From positions 1 to 8,553 of the forward strand of contig DGNJ01000084.1 of assembly GCA_002388905.1 (NCBI GenBank): a stretch of DNA of 8,553 bases, written 5' to 3'. The stretch is from Cellvibrionales bacterium UBA4495. Its GTDB lineage: Bacteria > Pseudomonadota > Gammaproteobacteria > Pseudomonadales > Porticoccaceae. The notes beneath the pieces are model-generated. The model saw only the letters and a list, made by a program, of their open reading frames with translations, was not told where the DNA came from and searched no databases. The translations under genes and the position numbers were made by a program. This document shows, one piece after another, positions 5,697-8,553 of the stretch (position 1 is the stretch's first letter; each line of letters starts with the position of its first letter).

Positions 5697-7124
5697 TCAT
5701 GTGGGCCGGAAGCGCTTGAGTCTCGACAGCAGGTACACCGCAAACGCGGCGACAAAGCCCGGCAGGATCTTGAAGACATCGTCGTTGTAGGGGGACAGAT
5801 GCCAGCCCACCACGGCGACGACCCCGGCCCCCATCATAGCCAGCGCCGTCGGCAGGGAAAGAGCCCGGTTATAGAGCCGCAGCAGCAGCACAGACCCGAG
5901 ACTCGCCCCCAATACCGACCAGGCCACCAGCACCAGCCCGAACACGCCTTCGGGCGCATAGAGGGCTATCAGCAGCGCCAGGGCGCCTATCGACAGCGTA
6001 CTGGCCTTGGAGGCGAGATAACTCTTCTTCCAGCGGGGATTGATGTCGTTTGTCACCGATCCCGAACAGACAATAATCTGTGAATCCGCCGTCGAGATGG
6101 TAGCGGCAAAAAGACCGGCCAGCGCTATTCCGACAACAATGTCCGGGAGCAGACGCATGGTAATCAGTGGCAGGGCCAGCTCAGTGGGCGCCTCCAGCCC
6201 CTGGGCAACGGGCAGTTCGGCCAGGTCCGGTATCAGCGCCCGGCAATAAAGACCCACCCCTATGGAGGCCAGGAAGAAAGGGATATACCAGAGAAAATAA
6301 AAAAAACGCGCGGAGCGGATTGCCTCCACGGATTCGATGGCAATAAGCCTCACCATAATCTGCGGCTGCCCGATCACGCCAAAGCCCGCGAACATGAATC
6401 CAGCCAGGTAGAACCCGAAACCCAGCGCCGGTTCCGCCGGCATAAGATTCACCAGCGCCGGATCCTGATCGCGCAGATTGGCCGCCACCGCCTGCCAGCC
6501 ACCGATTTCCAGGAAACCGGCCACCAGGATCATGACCATGGTGGCGATCATAACCAGAGACTGCACCGCATCGGTCCAGATAGTGGCGCGAATGCCGCCG
6601 GCAAAACAGTAAATCACCACAATGGCCGCCCCAATCAGCGCCCCCACCTCCATTTGCCATCCGAACAGGGCACGCAGGGCCGTGCTGCCGGCCTTGAGCT
6701 GTCCCGCCGCATAGACGCCCAGGAACAGGAAGGTGACGACACCCGCGACGGCTATAAGCAGGCGGTCCGGGCCACTGCCACTACCGGAACCGAGCAGTGC
6801 CGGCAGGGTATTGGCACGCCGTTCACCGGAGATACGCCGCACCCGGGGATGGACCAGAAACCAGGCGGTGAGATCCCCCAACACCCAGCCGGCCATCATC
6901 CACACGGCTTCAATGCCCAGGCGGTAGGTATAGGCAATCATGCCGATAAACATGAAACCGCTGTTGTTGGTGGCCACCGCGGACAGCGCCGCCAGCCAGG
7001 GCTTCACCTCGCGGCTGGCAACCAGATAATCGCCGGTGGTCTTGCGCCGGCGTGTTACGGAAATCGCGCCAAAGGCGGTAATCAGCCCGGTCAGGGCCAG
7101 AAAGCTCCAGACCATATCATTCAT
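5697..7124 (-). CDS. Sodium:solute symporter (SSS family), substrate unknown
   Basis: A 475-residue inner-membrane transporter that would couple Na+ entry to solute uptake. Many hydrophobic segments cover its length, consistent with the 13-helix SSS topology (LeuT fold). The family signature AGLFAATISTADSQIIVCSG at 336-355 includes A341, S344 and T345, equivalent to Na+-site residues of PutP. ATNNSGFMFIGM at 51-62 fits the first core helix, and GGIRATIWTDAVQSLVM at 176-192 matches the PutP GG...WTD..Q motif. Sequence resembles the proline/pantothenate branch most, but I cannot name the substrate. It is slightly shorter than PutP (about 500). GAGG lies 5 nt before ATG 7124, supporting the start. 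The gene is monocistronic here and divergent from ilvD. Confidence 0.93.
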   Translation of the reverse strand: MNDMVWSFLALTGLITAFGAISVTRRRKTTGDYLVASREVKPWLAALSAVATNNSGFMFIGMIAYTYRLGIEAVWMMAGWVLGDLTAWFLVHPRVRRISGERRANTLPALLGSGSGSGPDRLLIAVAGVVTFLFLGVYAAGQLKAGSTALRALFGWQMEVGALIGAAIVVIYCFAGGIRATIWTDAVQSLVMIATMVMILVAGFLEIGGWQAVAANLRDQDPALVNLMPAEPALGFGFYLAGFMFAGFGVIGQPQIMVRLIAIESVEAIRSARFFYFLWYIPFFLASIGVGLYCRALIPDLAELPVAQGLEAPTELALPLITMRLLPDIVVGIALAGLFAATISTADSQIIVCSGSVTNDINPRWKKSYLASKASTLSIGALALLIALYAPEGVFGLVLVAWSVLGASLGSVLLLRLYNRALSLPTALAMMGAGVVAVVGWHLSPYNDDVFKILPGFVAAFAVYLLSRLKRFRPT

Positions 7125-7164
7125 GACAGCCTCGGAAGACCGGGAGTTGTCGCGCGGGATCAGG

Positions 7165-7187
7165 TTTCATTCGCGTTTCCAATGAAA
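7165..7187. promoter_or_regulatory. Dyad upstream of the symporter gene, possible operator
   Basis: TTTCATT (7165-7171) and AATGAAA (7181-7187) are perfect inverted arms separated by 9 bp, a geometry common for dimeric regulators. The site is 41-63 bp upstream of the symporter ATG. No regulator gene adjoins, so function is inferred from symmetry and position alone. Confidence 0.3.
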
Positions 7188-7212
7188 ACATTCTCCCCCA
7201 CTTTAGTACCCG

Positions 7213-7282
7213 AGCCGGTGTTTTTCCTCGCAACACTCGCGAGTCACGCCTCCCGATTCCGCCAGCCGGCGTTTTTCATCGC
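7213..7282 (+). repeat. Pair of imperfect 19-bp direct repeats in the symporter/ilvD intergenic region
   Basis: AGCCGGTGTTTTTCCTCGC (7213-7231) and AGCCGGCGTTTTTCATCGC (7264-7282) match at 17 of 19 positions and are offset by 51 bp, close to five helical turns. The second copy covers the candidate ilvD -35. Between them lies a perfect 10-bp palindrome, ACTCGCGAGT, at 7235-7244. This arrangement suggests binding sites for a regulator of one or both divergent genes; no known consensus is recognised. Confidence 0.4.
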
Positions 7283-7300
7283 GGGCAGATGCTTTAGAAT
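7273..7300 (+). promoter_or_regulatory. Candidate sigma-70 promoter of ilvD
   Basis: TTTTCA (7273-7278, 4 of 6 to TTGACA) and TAGAAT (7295-7300, 5 of 6 to TATAAT) are separated by 16 bp. Transcription would start near 7307, giving a leader of about 85 nt before ATG 7393. I see no leader peptide rich in branched-chain residues in that leader, so classic ilv attenuation is not evident. Confidence 0.4.
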
Positions 7301-7318
7301 GGGCTTTGCGCGGGCAAA

Positions 7319-7339
7319 CGGGGGGCAAATAGCGCCCCG
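7319..7339 (+). other. GC-rich hairpin in the predicted ilvD leader
   Basis: CGGGG (7319-7323) can pair with CCCCG (7335-7339), or GGGGC (7322-7326) with GCCCC (7334-7338). It lies more than 40 nt before the ilvD ribosome site and is not followed by T residues. It may simply reflect local GC richness. Confidence 0.2.
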
Positions 7340-7392
7340 ACAAGCCAACGCCCCAACCCGGTCAGTCAAACCCCACCCTCAAGGAGCCTCGC

Positions 7393-8553
7393 ATGAAGAA
7401 AGACAGGACCCGTCAGCATTCATCCCTTATTGTCGACGGGGACTCACGCACCCCCAACCGGGCAATGCTCCGGGCCGTGGGCTTCGAGGATGCGGACTTC
7501 CGCAAGCCGCAGGTGGGCATTGCCTCCACCTGGAGCATGGTGACCCCCTGCAACATGCACATCGACCGCCTGGCCAGAGAGGCGGCCGCCGGTGCCGACG
7601 AGGCCGGAGGCAAGGCAGTCATTTTCAATACCATCACGGTCTCCGACGGCATTTCCATGGGCTCCCCCGGCATGCGCTATTCCCTGGTGTCTCGGGAAGT
7701 TATCGCCGACTCCATCGAGACGGTGACCGGTGCCCAGGGCTTCGACGGCCTGGTCACCTTCGGCGGCTGCGACAAGAATATGCCCGGCTGCCTCATGGCC
7801 ATGGCCCGGCTCGACCGGCCCTCGATATTCGTCTACGGGGGCACCATCAAGCCGGGACCGGAAAAGCGCGACATTGTTTCCGTGTTCGAGGCCGTGGGCG
7901 GACGCGCCCAGGGCCGCCTGTCCGACATTGAGCTAAAGGAGGTGGAAACCACCGCGATTCCCGGCCCCGGCTCCTGCGGGGGTATGTATACCGCCAATAC
8001 CATGGCTTCGGCCATCGAGGCCCTGGGCCTGAGCCTGCCGGGCAGTTCCGCCCAGGAAGCGGAATCGGACACCAAGCTCAGCGATAGCCGGCGCGCCGGG
8101 GAAGCGGTGCTGAATCTGCTGGAAAAGGACATTCGCCCCTCCCATATTCTGACCCGGGAAGCCTTCGAAAACGCCATTGTCACCGTGATTGCCCTGGGCG
8201 GTTCCACCAACGCCGTGCTGCACCTGCTGGCCATGGCCCACAGCGCGGGGGTTCCCCTGTCCCTGGACGATTTCACCCGGCTGGGCGAGAAAACGCCGGT
8301 GCTCGCCGACCTGAAGCCCAGCGGGGCCTACCTGATGTCCGAACTGATTGCCATTGGCGGTATCCAGCCGCTGATGAAGACGCTCCTCGACGCAGGCCTC
8401 CTGCACGGCGACTGCCTGACCGTGACCGGCAAAACGCTGGCGGAGAATCTCGCCGGCGTGGCCCCCTACCCGGATGATCAGGATATCGTCCGCTCCCTGG
8501 ACAACCCCCTGAAGAAGGACAGCCACCTGGTCATCCTCTACGGCAACCTGGCG
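7393..8553 (+). CDS. ilvD: IlvD, dihydroxy-acid dehydratase (C-terminus cut by window)
   Basis: IlvD dehydrates 2,3-dihydroxy-3-methylbutanoate and its ethyl homologue to the 2-keto acids that become valine, leucine, isoleucine and pantothenate. The 387 visible residues cover about two thirds of the usual 560 or so. The three Fe-S cluster cysteines are visible: C53 in TPCNMH, C126 in GGCDKNMPG (with D127 and K128 for Mg2+ binding) and C195 in [31 protein letters not shown] and [10 protein letters not shown] are further family hallmarks. AAGGAG sits 6 nt before ATG 7393. The reading frame stays open to the window end without shifts. No other ilv or leu gene is seen on the left side; the right side is unknown. 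Confidence 0.97.
   Translation, partial: MKKDRTRQHSSLIVDGDSRTPNRAMLRAVGFEDADFRKPQVGIASTWSMVTPCNMHIDRLAREAAAGADEAGGKAVIFNTITVSDGISMGSPGMRYSLVSREVIADSIETVTGAQGFDGLVTFGGCDKNMPGCLMAMARLDRPSIFVYGGTIKPGPEKRDIVSVFEAVGGRAQGRLSDIELKEVETTAIPGPGSCGGMYTANTMASAIEALGLSLPGSSAQEAESDTKLSDSRRAGEAVLNLLEKDIRPSHILTREAFENAIVTVIALGGSTNAVLHLLAMAHSAGVPLSLDDFTRLGEKTPVLADLKPSGAYLMSELIAIGGIQPLMKTLLDAGLLHGDCLTVTGKTLAENLAGVAPYPDDQDIVRSLDNPLKKDSHLVILYGNLA

Noticed and set aside
6654..7931. Plus-strand open frame of 425 codons running through the symporter gene, the intergenic region and into ilvD
   Set aside because: It is antisense to the symporter and out of frame with ilvD, both of which have clear family motifs. The translation is low-complexity and rich in G, R, H and Q.

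Overview
This is a GC-rich, gene-dense chromosomal stretch. The protein families point to a gammaproteobacterium, probably free-living and respiring aerobically or facultatively: a Pseudomonas-type azurin, a proteobacterial EgtB, a standalone LigD-type polymerase and phosphoesterase, and an Fe-S type IlvD. This assignment rests on family resemblance only. There is no rRNA, tRNA, CRISPR array, transposase or integrase, and both ends of the window cut through genes (egtB on the left, ilvD on the right).

Layout: (1) 1-1910, minus strand: a PhzF-family isomerase-like gene whose 3' end overlaps the start of egtB (ergothioneine synthesis, C-terminus cut off by the window), with a good extended -10 promoter upstream. 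(2) 2138-2515, plus strand: a small secreted protein of unknown function whose Shine-Dalgarno sequence sits in a perfect 6-bp hairpin. (3) 2523-4441, minus strand: a three-gene unit consisting of a VOC/glyoxalase-fold protein, a LigD 3'-phosphoesterase domain protein and a LigD primase-polymerase domain protein. The first two overlap by ATGA. The last two share one reading frame and are separated by only a TAA and one codon. (4) 4514-4966, minus strand: azurin, followed by a GC-rich hairpin. (5) 5151-5672, plus strand: a DJ-1/PfpI family protein. (6) 5697-7124, minus strand: a sodium:solute symporter, divergent from (7) 7393 to the right end, plus strand: ilvD, dihydroxy-acid dehydratase. The 268-bp region between the last two holds a dyad, a 10-bp palindrome and a pair of 19-bp direct repeats.

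Functionally this is mostly housekeeping and stress protection: thiol antioxidant synthesis (EgtB), a carbonyl- or stress-type DJ-1 protein, a copper electron carrier, double-strand-break end-processing enzymes, solute uptake and branched-chain amino acid synthesis. The genes do not form one pathway. The most unusual element is the LigD-like pair: both catalytic domains look intact, but the ATP-dependent ligase domain is absent, no Ku gene is visible, and one in-frame stop separates the two domains. I see no convincing wholly new system; the remaining interest lies in that pair, the PhzF-EgtB coupling, the unknown secreted protein and the regulatory-looking repeats.
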